Below, one piece after another: positions 37,014-52,000 of a stretch of DNA of 64,000 bases. The position numbers and the translations under genes were made by a program. This stretch comes from Sipunculus nudus. Lineage: Eukaryota; Annelida; Sipuncula; Golfingiida; Sipunculidae. The stretch lies in assembly GCA_026874595.1 (NCBI GenBank), contig CM049307.1, forward strand, positions 32,041,862 through 32,105,861, read 5' to 3'. The notes below the pieces were generated by a model. The model saw only the letters and a program-made list of their open reading frames with translations, made no database searches and was not told where the DNA came from. How positions within the stretch are numbered: the first letter of the stretch is position 1; each line of letters starts with the position of its first letter.

Positions 37014-40000
37014 CTGGAAAAAATAAACACTTGTATTATTATGTATCCTGCTAAAAATCCAAAATTAAGCACAAAGTCAAGTCTAATGGTAGTTGATGCA
37101 AAGAATATAATACATGTACTTCACAGTAACCTAATACTCAAATGAAGGTTAAAACAACATACAGGTGTAATCTTTTAACTGAAGTCATACTCACATGATT
37201 CTTATTGAGGATTGCAAATGACAGTTTAGGTTAAAGAAACTTAGTTCTCATCTGATTCTGATTAATGCACAGTTTGTAATTTAGATAAGGATAAATGTTT
37301 TATTGAAAGAATTTTGAAGGATTCTGTCAAATAAAAAGTCTGTAATTTAGGTCACAGTGGCCCAAATCTTGTCTGAATGATACGTATTTAATGTGATTCA
37401 ATCCTAAAAGAAACATTTGTGATTATTTAATCACAGAAGCCTTCATATCTATTATCAATACAAGTTATATTTTGCCTGGTAATGATATAAAGATACTCTA
37501 CACTCAGTTAGACAGTCAAGTACTGCATCCACACTGTCAAAAATGGTGGCACATACAAACTTTCAGAAGAAATTTTCAGAAGTGTGCCAGGTATTGTAAG
37601 TGGTAAATCCAATTTTCATAATGTGCCAGGAATTGTAGGTGGCACATCCAAACTTTCAGAAGTGTGCCAGGTATTGTAGGTAGCACATCCAAACTTTCAG
37701 AAGTGTACCAGGTATTGCAGGTGGCAGATCCAAACTTTCAGAAGTGTACCAGGTATTGCAGGTAGCAGATCCAAACTTTCAGAAGTATGCCACGTATTGT
37801 AGGTGGCACATCAAAATTTCAGGAATTTGCCAGGTATTGTATATGGAACATGCAAACATTCAGGAATTTGCCAGGTATTGTAGATGGAACAACCAAACTT
37901 TCAGAAATTTGCAAGGGACAACACTGCCTCTAGAATATGTTCTTATCTCAGTATCTTTGACTACTTGGAAGTCTGCACTTACCAATTTCACCAGCCAACA
38001 TTTTCCAGTCAAAGGTGTTGGCACCATACCTCTCGTACAAGCCAAAGCATAATTCTACCCGCTGCTTTGGCTTCAGCTTTAGTGTGTCTGGATGGGGTGG
38101 TTTACATTTAAGTACTCTTTGCAGTGTGAATGCCACCTGTAACAAAATTAAAGGCATCTCAAGTAATGATCCACAGGTAACTACCACAATTTCTTTGGGT
38201 ATGGAACCATACAATAATGTATAAAAATTTTAATTTTAATTCCCCCCCCCCCCTAAGTATTCAACTTAAATCTTTGATATCTGTTTTAACAAACTATTGG
38301 TTCTGCATGTTGCAAATATCATTTTCAAACAAAATGCATTTTACATCACTGATAACCTCTTCATATACAAATCTGTATCAAAGTAGTTTGGACAATGCAA
38401 ACAAATTTTAGAAATAAGGAAACATGTTCCTACACACAAATTAATAATTTAGCATTTTTAGCTCAGCTGACTATAAGTCATCTGAGCTATAGTCGTGGTC
38501 CATTGTCCGTCGTCCGTCCGTCTGTCCGTCCGTCCGTCCGTCCGTCCGTCCGTCCGTCCGTCCGTAGATGTGGCACGTTTTGAAACCGTAAGACCTAGGA
38601 ATCCAAAATTCAGCATAATGTTAGATGTCCCCAAGATCTCCTACCAAGCCGAAAACTGGGTCTTTGCGACTTCGTTCCTTTGAGAAATTAAGGAAAAACC
38701 TCAATTTTTTATTAAAATCCTATTTTCACACTTCAGGACTGCCTAATATCAAAACCACTCATCTGTTTTTCCTCATATTTACCCTAAATAATCCTCTATA
38801 TGGTTCCTATGTACATGCCAGAAATTGGGTCTGTATTATATAATTTAAAAAAGTTATGGGCCCAAACATAATGCATTTTGTAAATAATCAGGAAAAAAAT
38901 TTGATCACTTAACACAAAACTTGTTAAAGCTAAGCACTTTTTTTCCAGTAATATAACTTTTATTAATCAAAATTAAATTGTATACCCAAAATTTGATCAA
39001 AATCTTTTAAATTTTTTTAAATATTAGCAAAAATAAAAAATTGGTACCTTAAACTTTGCCCAACTTTGACCATGGCACGTTTTTTTCCTGTAACTGCTGT
39101 GGATTTAATTTTCAAAGCATGTTTTTGTTAGCATTTCAACTGTTAACATTTAAAATTTGAAACCAGTTGATCAAAAACTGTAGATTTTATTCAAGTTTTC
39201 AAGCACCATGTCACATATTGTTTACATCAACCTAGTGTTATGCAGTTTGCTAGAGCTCAGCTCCCCAGCTTCAGCTCTAAGTTCCTTAAATTAGGCATAC
39301 AGTAAGATGTCTCCAAAATCCCCTACCATGCCAAGAATTTGGTCACCAGAACTTAATTCCTTTGAGATATTAATGAAAAACTTCATTTTTTCATTTAAAA
39401 CCCTTTGTTACACTTCAGGACTGCCTAGTATCAAAACCACTGATCTGACTTTGATCATATATAATATACATATTTTTCTATACATTCGCTATGCACATGC
39501 CAGAAATGATGTCAGTATTGCGTAATTGTTTTAAGTTATGTGCCCAAACAAAATTGACTTTGTAAAAAATCAGGAAAAATATTTACTTAGGTTTCATGAA
39601 AATTATTGAAGCTAGAGAATTTTTTTTAAGTATATAACTTTGTTTTATTTAGATTTAATTGTATACCCAAAATTAGATCTGTATTTTGTAAATTTTATAA
39701 GTTATTAGCATAAACATAAAATCAGTACCTGAAATTTTACCCAACTTTGACCATGGCAAATTTTTACCCTGTGAGTACTGTTGATTTAATTTTCTCAGAA
39801 TGTAAACATAAGTATTTAATGTGTTTAAATCTGAAATTTGAAACTAAAAGGTTGAAAATTAGGATAGTTATTGAATTTTATCTTGAGGGTCTATTGTAGT
39901 CACTTGCTTTGTTCCAGATGCAGGTAGGCCACTCCAGGTCACTGGAAGTCAGCTATGCCAGGGTTCCTGATTTGTTTCAGTCACTGGGGGAGATCCCCTG

Positions 40001-43000
40001 CTGTGACAGGTGTACAATTGTTCTCATATCACACCCCCTCCCCCCCCCCCCCCATGAATATATAAATATACATTTGTATGCATGATGTGGTGTTACATGA
40101 CAAGATTGAGATTTATGATGATGCAATTTAGAATTATGAATCAACGTTTATATTCAGAAATATATGTTATATTGGAAATGTATACAAATTAAACTTAAAA
40201 TAAAAAAATGAGGATCTAATACAAACATGTGTTCATTATTTTCGAGCCTCAGCAGAATTGGAGATCAGGCTTTGTTTGCCCTGAATGTTTATGCAAAAGT
40301 GTTGTTAATCCCATCTCTTCCCCACCCCCCACCCCCCCACCCCCCGGCTGTCATTGATCCTTAGCACCTTACCGTCACCTGTGCACTGGGACATTAGTTA
40401 ATATTGCAAATGTGTACAATTTTTTCAATTTGAAAGATAATTGGAAAAAAAATTAAGATCTAATATTGAAACATATTCTTGCCCCAGGAGAATGGAACAT
40501 AAAGTGATCAGCTCTTGTCTGTCCATCACCTCTCAATTATCATTAAATATATATACTAATTATGAAATTTTTCCTTTAAGCACTGTTGAAATAACTTTCA
40601 TATGCTGTATGTGTATGGATTTAAGCCATTAAAGTCTGAAATTTGAAAGCAACTTATGTATTCAGATGTGTAATATTGCAGATGAAAAACTTTAAAATAT
40701 TAAAATATATTATCAGCTTTGTTTGTCTAACAGTCTGTCTGTCCTTTTTTAAATATTATGTAATTGTGAATGGACTATTTAATCCTGTAAGTATTGTTGA
40801 ATTAAGTGGAAATCCTATATGTATATACACTATGTTAATACAGAGATGTTGTAACTCCCATCATTCCAGCCCTCCCCCCCCCCCCCCCCCAACCACCACC
40901 ACCAGGTTCTTGCATCTGGGGACAGGAGGCATCAGTTATATTTCAACTGTATACATTTTATAAAATAAAAATACATATATTTAATAATATATATTATGTA
41001 AAATAGATCCAATTGAGCAAATGTGTAAACTACTGAACTGTCAACAAACTATCCAAAAGCCAGCCAATGATCATGGTAATAATATACATCTTATGTTCAC
41101 AAACTGCTCACATGCTTCAATTTTGACATTAGAGAATGCATGGTTTGGTCACAAAATATTATTTGCAACAATTTTTCACTCATCAATACAAACCAATCAT
41201 GTCAACCAGCCATGGCATATATTACCTTTTCATCTTAGACTTGATCTCCATTATTATTTTAGATTTTTACCTTCAAGGCCAACTTCAGCTGAGCCCAGTG
41301 ACCCATATTTATAGCACCATGTCTTGAATGTTTACATCAAGTCATTGGTTAACAGTGTTCCAGGCTGTTACATAACACCTTCACTCCTTGCCTACTGCTT
41401 CTGTGAGTGTCTGGGTCAGGCTGGGTCAGGCAGTAATTACCAGAGAGCCTTTCTCCTCTCTCTTTCCCTTTCTCTCTTTCTAGCTCTCTTTCTCTCTCTC
41501 TCTTTCTCTCTCTCTCACCCCTATGCCTCCCTTCCTCCCTCCACCCCATTATGTTGACAGGTACTATAAACCTAATTTATTAGATATATATGTTGATGCA
41601 ATTAAGAAATGTTAATCAACTGAAATATTCACATATATTTGTTATACTCTAAATGTATAGTTACATTTTCAAACCTGGAAAAAAATGATGTTATAAAAAA
41701 GGGAATTTATGTAAAAATTGTTCATAATTTCCTGGCTCAGAAGACTGGGAATTAAAATTATTTGCTTTGTTTCTCTAGCTTTCTTGCCTGTTTTAAATAT
41801 TTAATAATTATGAATAAACTTTTTTTTCCTGTAAGCTCTGATTAATTAAATTTCATATTCTGTACGTATATGCAAGGGTATTGTAACTCCCACCATCCCC
41901 TTCCCCCACCCCACTAAGTCCTTGCTCCTTCGCACTGTCAACAATAGTGCTATTGCTATAGCATAAAATTTAATAATTTGAAGAAAATATATACAGAGAG
42001 ACAGAGGCGTTGTAACTCCCATCGTAACACCCCCCCCCCCCCCCTCCATCAAGTCCTTCCGCCTGTGGAGTGGGGATTTTATAGCAACTGTATACATATC
42101 ATAAAATAGAAAAAACAGTTTAATTAAAGTTTAAATTAAAAAATTTGGATCTCATTAGACAAATGTGTAAAATGTTGAACTGTCAACAGCCTGTCAAAAA
42201 GGTATCCAATGAAAGCGCAAGGTCAGATCTTAAAATATTATTTGCAACAATTTCTTCAATCATATCAACCAACCATAGCCTAGATTACCTCTTTCTCTCA
42301 GACTTTATGTACATTTCATAATATTTTAGATTTTAACCTTCCAGGTGTTTAAGTACTGTTGAATGCTCCCTCCCTCTTTCTCTATCTCCTTTTCTCTCTA
42401 CATCCAACCCTCCTTGCTGCCCACACTGTTTCCTTCTCCGAACCCCATCCCAATGTCAGCCTCAGTAAACGAGAACAAGTTAAATCAGATATATTCATAT
42501 TTTTATATATTTTATAACTGTTTGTTGCCTATGTACGTGCCAGAAATTATGTCAATATTGTGTAATATGTAGATGTGGTGGGCATCAATATAATGTACCT
42601 TGTCAAGACCTAAGAGATATCATGTCATACAGTCACAATTCATAAATCCACTCTTCAGCATAGTTAATAATAACATTATATATGTCAAATTGAAATCTTG
42701 CGGACTTCTATACACTATAGATCCTTCAACAAATAGCCTTATCATCATTCTACCACTGCTTAGTGTACTGTCATTGCATTCATATTTGCTCAAATATATT
42801 GCTATTTTCAACAGCTCCCAAATAAATAAAAAATAAACCACTATATTTACTCCATATTAATCCATCAGTCAGGTAATTTCATACATGATTTACTCGCATA
42901 TTACATCATATTCCTTTATAATAGCCTAATAGGTCCATGATATTCATAAGGTTTGTCGACTAAATATAGTATCACAATGGTGATACATTTATAGTTCAAT

Positions 43001-46000
43001 CATGATCAGCTGAGCGTCGTGACCCATAGGTCCCTTGTTTCATTTTCTGGAAGTGCACCCAATGAGCAATGAGCATTTTTTTCAATGAACAATGAGCTGA
43101 AATGTACAAATATAATGTGTTTTGCAGACACACCCTCACTGGCAAGGATGCTTTTGGCCATGAGCCAAGAACTTCTGTCACATTCACAAGGACAAGTGCA
43201 AAATATTTTCACTCAAAATTACTTGTACATGTCTCAACTGACTGGTCTATATAGGTCAAGAATAGTTTGGAATGATGTATAAACATTCAATTCACACAGG
43301 AAATACTTCTTAACTGCATATTTCATTAGGGAAATTCAAAAGTATTTGCACTTATGCCTGGGGAGTGAGGTGTATTATTACTTTAAGAATCTGAAAAAAT
43401 GAAATAATGCAAACATGAGAATTTACTGCTAAATAAAGACATATCAATTTTTAATGCATTCAGTTAAACATAAGCCAATTATTAGGCAAAGTTTTGAAAT
43501 ATAAACCATTTACTCTACCAGATCATGTTGGTAGGTCTACTTAAACTCTCTTCAGTAATAAAAGTGCTGTTGGACAAGATGGTTCTATAAATTCTTCAAA
43601 ATGAAAATAAATATATTAACAAATTGCTATATACTACAGCAGTCTATATCCATGACAACCCATCCTTACATGTCTATAGCTGAAGTAGTGAACATCATCA
43701 TCTCCACTTGGTTCATCTCTCTCAGGAATGTTAATAGTTTCTAGACTCCTTGACAATCTCTTCTTAAATTTGTCAATTCTGAAATAAGTAAACACTTAAC
43801 AAACATGGAAAACACAGTACATAATAATAATAAGCAGAAAATACTTGACAAAATACTGACCTGTATGAACGATCTGTTAAATTTTAGGTTACAGGTAAAT
43901 ACATTATGCAAAACTATGAATAAGGTTCCTTAAGAGAACTTAAATTTTTAATGAATGACTTTTATGTAGAATGAATTTTTACCATTTGGAGATTTTACAT
44001 GTTAAAATACAATCCAAATGAAAATTTAGGTAAATTAAGAAAATCAATCTTGGTAAAAGAAATCAAGGGAAAAAAGAAATCAATCTAGGTAAATGAAAGA
44101 AACTAGGTAAATGAAGAAAATCATTCTATGTAAATGAAAGTAATCTAGTTAAATGAAGAAAACAATCTAGGTAAATGAAAGAAATCAAGGTAAATAAAGA
44201 AAGCAATCTAGGTTAATTAAAGAAATCTAGGTAAATGAAGAAAATAATTCTATGTAAATGAAAGTAATCTAGGTAAATGAAGAAAACAATCAAGGTAATT
44301 GAAAGAAATCTAGGTAAATAAAGAAATGGATCTAGGTAAATGATAGAAATTTAGGTAAATGAAGAAAATTAAACTAGGTAAATGAAAGAAAGAGATATTC
44401 CTACTTGCGAGGCAGTGGTATAGGTCTCCTTGGCGGCTCTTGAGAAATACTCCTGTTATACTGAGAACACTTCATTATATGTTTCAGGGATTCCTGGAAA
44501 CGATTTCTTCTGAATATGTCTTGAATTTCATCGATAACAGGGTAATCTCGAGTATCCTTTAACACTTCCTGGTCCTTGATCAGTTCATTGATATCGTATA
44601 AATTTGATTCGGCAGCATCAGTCTCACTGATATCTGACCAACTCCCAGAGGACAAGTGACCCAGTGACCCGGATAATTTGTACGGTAGACACAGGGAGCT
44701 ACAGCTACTCTCCGATGCTAATGAAGCAACAGACTTCCATGGCGTTGAACACAGTGGCGTTGGTGGTGGAGGGGGAAGATCCTCAATGGATCGTCGCAAA
44801 CCTGATTGAAAAGTTGGTAAAGTTGAAATATCATTGTCATTTGAAACAGGCGTTGATGGCTGCATACATGGGCTCCTCGGAGGAACGGGTGGTATTGGTG
44901 GACTGACAAACACTTTTTGCAGAGTTAGTGGACTTCTGTGGATGGGAATAGGAGAAGTTCTTACTAATGTTGATGGTTCTGAACTGCTCAAATTTAACTT
45001 TGGCTGAGAGTCAATGAAAAGCGGTGAAGGTGGTGTGATTGGGGATGGAGTGCAGACAGGACATGGAGTTGGTAATCTACGACTCGGCTCACTAACATCC
45101 AAGCTTGATTCTACATAGAATACAGTGTTTCCTTGTTTTTTTCCGGCTGTGCTGGACTCTGGACTTTTACACAGGCTTGGATTTTGTGGTTGGTACCTTG
45201 TCACATCACTGGATGTTGGTGCTGGAGTCGATGAACTCTGTTTGCCTGAGGAAGATAGATATCATGGTCATGTTCCTTATTACAGCATCACAATGGGGTA
45301 CATTTGAACAAAATTACTGTTTTTTTACGGTAACTACCACTTTTGCTTCTCAGCACCGTCTAGTATTCAAATGTTGAATGCTTTTGAAGTTTAAGATATC
45401 TATTTTTTTGATTAAATGTTAGCTTTGTTCATACTTCAGCTCATTACAGTGAAAAACTAGAAAATATCCAGAGGACTGTATCCCCGCCAAATGGAAATGT
45501 GAGAAATGTGTACACACACCTTCACACACACGCACACACCCTGACAGTCAAAGAACTGACCAGAAACACTTTGTGCAGGCTTAATAAAAGACCCTTTTCT
45601 GCTAGGAATAGGGAAAGTGACAAATAGGAGCCAACTACTGTTATAATTAGAAGTAGATCCCAGTGAATTTTGATGAGAAATAGTGCGCATGTGAAATGTA
45701 GAACTTTTTTTATAAAACAATTCATATCAAAGCACTGCAAATGTGCATAATACACCAGTTGTGTATTTGATGACCTCTGACCTAATTAAATATGTGTGAA
45801 TTTTGATGAGAATGTAATTTAGGTGAAAAACTCTATTGGTAAATAAGTTTATTGAGTGTCATGAAAATCCATAAGATTTTGGGTAAGTCACCATGGTGCC
45901 ATCAAATTTGGGTGACCTCTGACCTTATAAAATATGCATGAATTTTGATGGAAATCAAAATTTGGTGAGATATTATATTGATTAATATTTCCACTGAGTT

Positions 46001-49000
46001 TGATCAAAATCCATCATATTCCTCATTAGTTATTGAGACAACACCAAAAAGTATCATTGTGACCTCTGACCTCATTAAATATGTGGGGATTTTACCTATA
46101 ATAAAACTCAAGTGAGATAATCTGTTATTAAGTAGTTATGTCAGGTTTCGTGAAAATCCATCTAAGCCCTGGTAAGTTATCATGGCAACACTAAAAGTCA
46201 ACAGAAGGAGGATAGGACTTTGGGTAAGCATAATATGTCCCGTCCTAGACGGACGTATAAAAAATAAAAACAAGGGACCCATGGGTCATGGCGCTCAGCT
46301 GAAGTTTGAAATTTTTGCAAATGCAAAATATTCTATTGTAATGTTTTTCATATATACATGCATATGAGAAGCTAAGAGGAAAGGGGCCCTCCTACTTTGT
46401 TATAGTAAAGTTCTAAATATATGACTGCAAAAATAATACTCTGACAAGACAGTCATGAAGAAAAACAGTAAAGGTTTTGAGATACTGTGATGCATATGAA
46501 AAATTTACAGATGGACAGGCAAGTGGACAGAATGGACTAATACCTTTATTTCACTTTCAAGGGAATAATACATTTAAGTTTATATTTAATCCTATTTTTT
46601 TATCATATCCACTTTTCTATTAATAGTTTTTATCAGATTAATTTTTTATTTTAAAGTTTTATAAATTTGTAATAAAAAATCTGAAAATTTAAGTTAAAAT
46701 ATCAGAATTCTAAGTTGCAATCATAATTTATACAGAGTGTAGCCCATATTGGGTCATACTATGCATACACATATATTTTATTATTTTAAAATCAAAAATG
46801 TTTGAACTGAATTTAAAAGAAAATAATGCCACAACATAGCATCTTCATGGAGATTTCAGTACATGCTTAATTTTATTCACTGAAATAAAAGATTCAGTAA
46901 ATTTGATAAAATAGAAACATCTTTTCAAATAAGTATACACACTGTTGGTTGAATGAGGGGGCAAACAATATCATTGTGCTAATTACTATCTCAGCTATAA
47001 TGTAACCCTGGTGGTACAATACAAAATCTAAAATGTAGCTAGCCTAGAATAAGAAAGAATCAAATACAGATGCTGGTTGTGGCCAAGCTGAGCCAAAGCA
47101 AGCTGCCTGGAGAGGGTTATATAATACAAGTGAAGGCTGTGCTACTAGGTAGGCCTGCTGTAAACAAAACTTGACATGGTGTATGAAAACTTGAATAAAA
47201 GCTTCTCTTTTCAATCAATTCCTTTGAAATTTCATATTTTATAAGATTAGATCCTTATGTATATACGCTGTGAAAATTAAACCAACAGTGCCTACATGGA
47301 ACAAGGGACCCATGGGTCCTGACGCTCAGCTGTTATATATGATCACAAAAAATGATTTGGAAGAGGAGGTAGGCAAAGGCTGGTTTTGTGAGGTAATATA
47401 AGCTCTATTATGAGTTGATGGTGTTTAACTCAAGTTATGTAAGATTTTTATAATATCCTTGGAGACAGGGAAGAGGATTGATGTCATTAATATTATTTAC
47501 AGTTGGAAATGGTGTGCTATTATCACAAAGGTTTTGACTTGGCCATAAAACTTTACCTACATTGCAGCAAAATTATTTGAAAAGTTAAACTATTTATTAA
47601 AAAATTAATAACAAATATTGTTATAAATATAAATTATTACAAATATATTATTATATTACAAATATAATTTAACTTAAAAATAATAACAGCATCATTTTTT
47701 TTTTCATAAAAGATTTTTTAATAATATTATCAAAATAAATGATTATTAAAATAATATTATAGAATATATTCATGAATGCATTTGTATACAAATACAAACA
47801 TTTTTACCTGTATTCCTATCCTTATACATGAAATTATGGAGTCCATATTCATATTCACATTCAAAAACATTTGCAAAGTACTGCACCATGTCTAGTATTT
47901 ATTCAGTTTCAGCCAAACAAAGTTCTTGAGAATCCAGAATATACAAATATCACAAATTTAAATTATGATCATAAGTACCTGGTTTTATGAATTTTATTTA
48001 TATTCAAAAATAAAACTATAATATTCACTCTGGACTACCTTCACATCAATCTACACACTAGACATAGCAAGAGTCTTATGACAATTACCAACATTACAGA
48101 AATCATAATGAGAACTTGTCTAAGATCTGATTTTTTATCATATCCATTTTTTTTTTTATTTAAACAAAAAATTTTTCAGAAAAAAATTTGAAGTATCCCA
48201 GCTATGAAACCATTATATGTGTAAAAACTAGAAAACGGGTAGTCGACAAGCGACTACGTGTATCTGCCAAAATTAGAGAAGGACGGGTGAAGTGAGGCAT
48301 GGATTGAGTGGCAAGGGGAAATAAAGTTACATATGTTACATATTAGAATGGATCTCTGCCACATAAACTTGATTGTAGGTGGTGCCACCTGTTATTTGAA
48401 TGAGAAACTATCCAAGATGTATACACATACAAAATGTCATGTGGAAAAGTCAAACCACTGCAGAGATATGAGTGATTTTATCCCACAGCAGACAAACAGA
48501 TGAACGCTGTGCAAAAATGGCTGCAGGTGGTGCCACCATTTTTGTGTATGTTATAAAGATATCCAAGGGCTACATTTATGTAAATATTTTTTTCTGATTG
48601 GTCAAACGAGTCCTGAGATATAAGCATTAATGTCTGCAGCGTGAACGTGAATGTAGGTGGCGCCACCTGTCATAAAATCAAGAAAGCTATGCAGAATCTA
48701 TATGCATGCTGAATTTCAGGTAATTTGGTCAATTCACTGCAGAGATATGAGTGATTTTAACCCAAGGCAGACCCAGTAAAACTTTTTGAGAAATAGTGTC
48801 ACATATTAAATGTAACCATTTTGTATAAAAAAAAATCATAAAAAATACAAAAATCATTCAAGTGTGACCAAACCTAATCAGCTCTAGAGACCTGTAAGAT
48901 AGACCTGCTACTACAATTAGTAGTAGATCTGAGAAAAAAATTTTTGTGATCTTGTGTCACATATGAAATGTTATTTTGCATAAAAAAATTCATAAAAATA

Positions 49001-52000
49001 ACAAAAATCATTCAAGGGTTACCAAAACCTAATCAGCTCTGGAGAACCATAAGATGCACTTGCTTCTACAATTTGAGGTACCATTAGATCTGAGTAATAC
49101 TAAAAGAGATATTGTACTGCATATAATTGTTTACAGACTGGCGGAAAGATGGACACTAAGGTGGATGAATGGATGGACAGATGGACGGAGCTGATCACTT
49201 TATCCAATGCTTTGCTGAAGCTGGGAATAAATATGTAAATTTTTGTTGGCAAACCACTCAAATGTATAAGAATATTCAAAGGAACTATCCAGTTTTTAAA
49301 CCTTAGTCAAACATCATGTGTTTCAATAACAAGGCCTACAGGCCTAATGCAAACCTGTGCAGAGTTTGGGTGTTTGAATGGAGGTGTATTTTTTTAATTT
49401 AATATTGATCCTCTTATGTCCTGCATATCTACCTTAGTCTTTATGATTTCAGGAAAATGGACATTTCTGACCTGCAAGTTTTGGACTATTACATTTTAAA
49501 ACTAGAATATGGGTAGTTGACAAGTGACTACGTTTATCTGCCGAAATCATGTTGGTACAGGGGAAGTGAGGCATGAATTGAGTGGCAAGGGGAAATAGAG
49601 TGAGGTGTGTTGCATATTAGCACCGATGTCTGCAGCCGAAATGTGTATTTAGGTTGCACAACCTACCACAAAATCAAGAAAGCTGTCCAAGTTGTAATTC
49701 ATATGCAAAATTTTAGGCAGATAAGTAAAACATCTACTTACAAGTATATGGGTGATTTTATCCCACACCAGAAAAACAGAAGGATGCTGTGCGCAAATGG
49801 TGGCGCCACCAATCTTGTGTATGTTTAAGAGCTATGTGAGATATACACATGCAAAATTTTGGCCCAATCTGTCAAACTGTTCCAAAGATATGAGCTTGGA
49901 TGTCTGCAGCGTAAACAAAAATGTAGGTGGCGCAACCTGCCACAAAATTGAGAAAGCTGTCCAAGTTGTACATATATGCAAAATATTTGCAGACCACTAC
50001 TGAGATATGAGTGATTTTAGCCCAAGGCAGACAAACAGATGGATGCTGTGCAAAATGGTTGCAGGTATCGCCTCCAATTTTGTGTATGATAAAGAGCTAT
50101 GTGAGATCTATACACATGCAAATTTTCAGGAGGATACAGCAAACCAGTCCTGAGATATAAGCCTGGATGTCTGCAGCGTAAACATAAATGTAGGTGGCGC
50201 CACAAAATCAAGAAAACTATCCAAGATGTATAGACTTGCAAAATTTTAGGCAGATATGTCAAACCACTGCGGAGAGATATGAGTGATTTTATCCCATGGC
50301 AGACACACAGACCCTGTACAAAAATGGTTGCAGGAGGCGCCATAATTTCTGTGTATGATAAAGAGCTAGGTGAGATCTATACACATGCAAAATTTTGGCC
50401 CAATCTGTCAAACAGTTCCCGAGGTATGAGCCTGGATGTCTGCAGTATAAACGTGAATGTTAGTGCCGCCACCTGTCATAAAATCAAGAAAGCTGTCCAG
50501 GAAGTATAGACTTGCAAAATTTTAGGCAGATATGTCAAACCACTGTCCAGATATGAGTGATTTTATCCAATGGCAGACACACAGGCGCTGTGCAAAAATG
50601 GTTGCAGGAGGCGCCACCAGTTTTGCTTCTGATGAAGAGCTATGCGAGATCTATACACATGCAAAATTTAGGCCCAATCTGTCAAATGGTTCCCGAGATA
50701 TGAGCTTGGATATCTGCAGCATAAACGTAATTGTAAGTGGTGCCACCTGTCAAAAACATCAAGAAAGCTGTCCAGGATGTATAGACTTGCAAAATTTTAG
50801 GCAGATATGTCAAACCACTGCCGAGATATGAGTGATTTTATCCCAAGGCAGATGAACAGATGGACGCTGTGTATAAATGGTTCAAGATGGCACCACCAGT
50901 TTTGTTTATGATGAAGAGCTATGCGAGATCTATACACATGCAAAATTTTGGCCACATTGGTCAGACAGTTCCTGAGATATGACCTTGGATGTCTGCAGTG
51001 TAAACGTGAATGTAGATGGCACAACCTGTCATAAAATCATGAAAGCTATCCAGGATGTATACACATGCAAAATTTCAGATGGATAAGTCCAATGCAGAGA
51101 TATGAGTGATTTTAGCCCAAGGCAGATGAACAGATGGACGCAGTGCAAAAATGGTTGCAGGTGGCGCCACAATTTTTAGTGATGTTATAAAGCTTTCCAA
51201 GGGCTACATTTGTGCAAAATGTTTAGCCTGATCGGTAAAACAGTTCTCGAGATATGTTGGTTTACATGTGGAAACAGATGCACAAATAGACACTGGGCAG
51301 AGAGGAAAGGTCAGAGGTCAACAAAAAATGGGGGTGCAGCAGTTCACATATGACCTAATCATAATGCTGAATTTTAAAAAATTCTGCCCAGTAATTACAG
51401 AGGAGTTCTCTGGAAACCTATGCAACGGTGGCAGTGGCGGTGAGGACATCTGACTGAAAACATAGTATCCACAAAACTCTGTTTTGGCGGATACAACTAG
51501 GATGTATCAGTCAGGATATTTCAGATATGTTCTTTTTGCCAGGGAGGATTATTAGGACAGATGAATGGATTTGGAGAAGAACAATTTTTTAATGTTTTTC
51601 AGCTTCCTATAAAATCTAAGAAAATGCAGTTAGCCAAGAAATAGGCAAAATCAGATAAAATTGTTTAGATGACAATTTGGTGATTTTGCTAGCTTCTGCC
51701 CTTTTTGAGATAGCCACGACGCACGACAGAAGACAGACGACGCCATATCATTGCATAAGCTCACAGATTGGCTAAAAATGCAAACCAAGTTTTTTCAAAC
51801 AGTTGAAAGATGTAGTTCCGATAGATCTAATCTGGGCATTCTGCGTCTAGACGATGTGTCTAGACGTCTAGACGATGTGTCCAGATATCTAACCATATTG
51901 TCTAGACACCAGACAGAGCCAGGTCAGTTGCCATGGTGATGGTTCAAGATGGTTCTGGGATACAAAAGTGGTTTAACTGTAATTATTAATTATAATGAAG

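Noticed and set aside
44664-44906. 80-codon plus-strand frame opposite the proline-rich exon
   Set aside because: Antisense shadow of a phase-supported coding exon.
44401-45204. 267-codon minus-strand frame taken as a complete gene
   Set aside because: It begins at an in-frame GTG, not ATG, the open frame continues upstream to a splice acceptor at 45246, and its TAG lies inside a splice donor. It is one internal exon of a larger gene.
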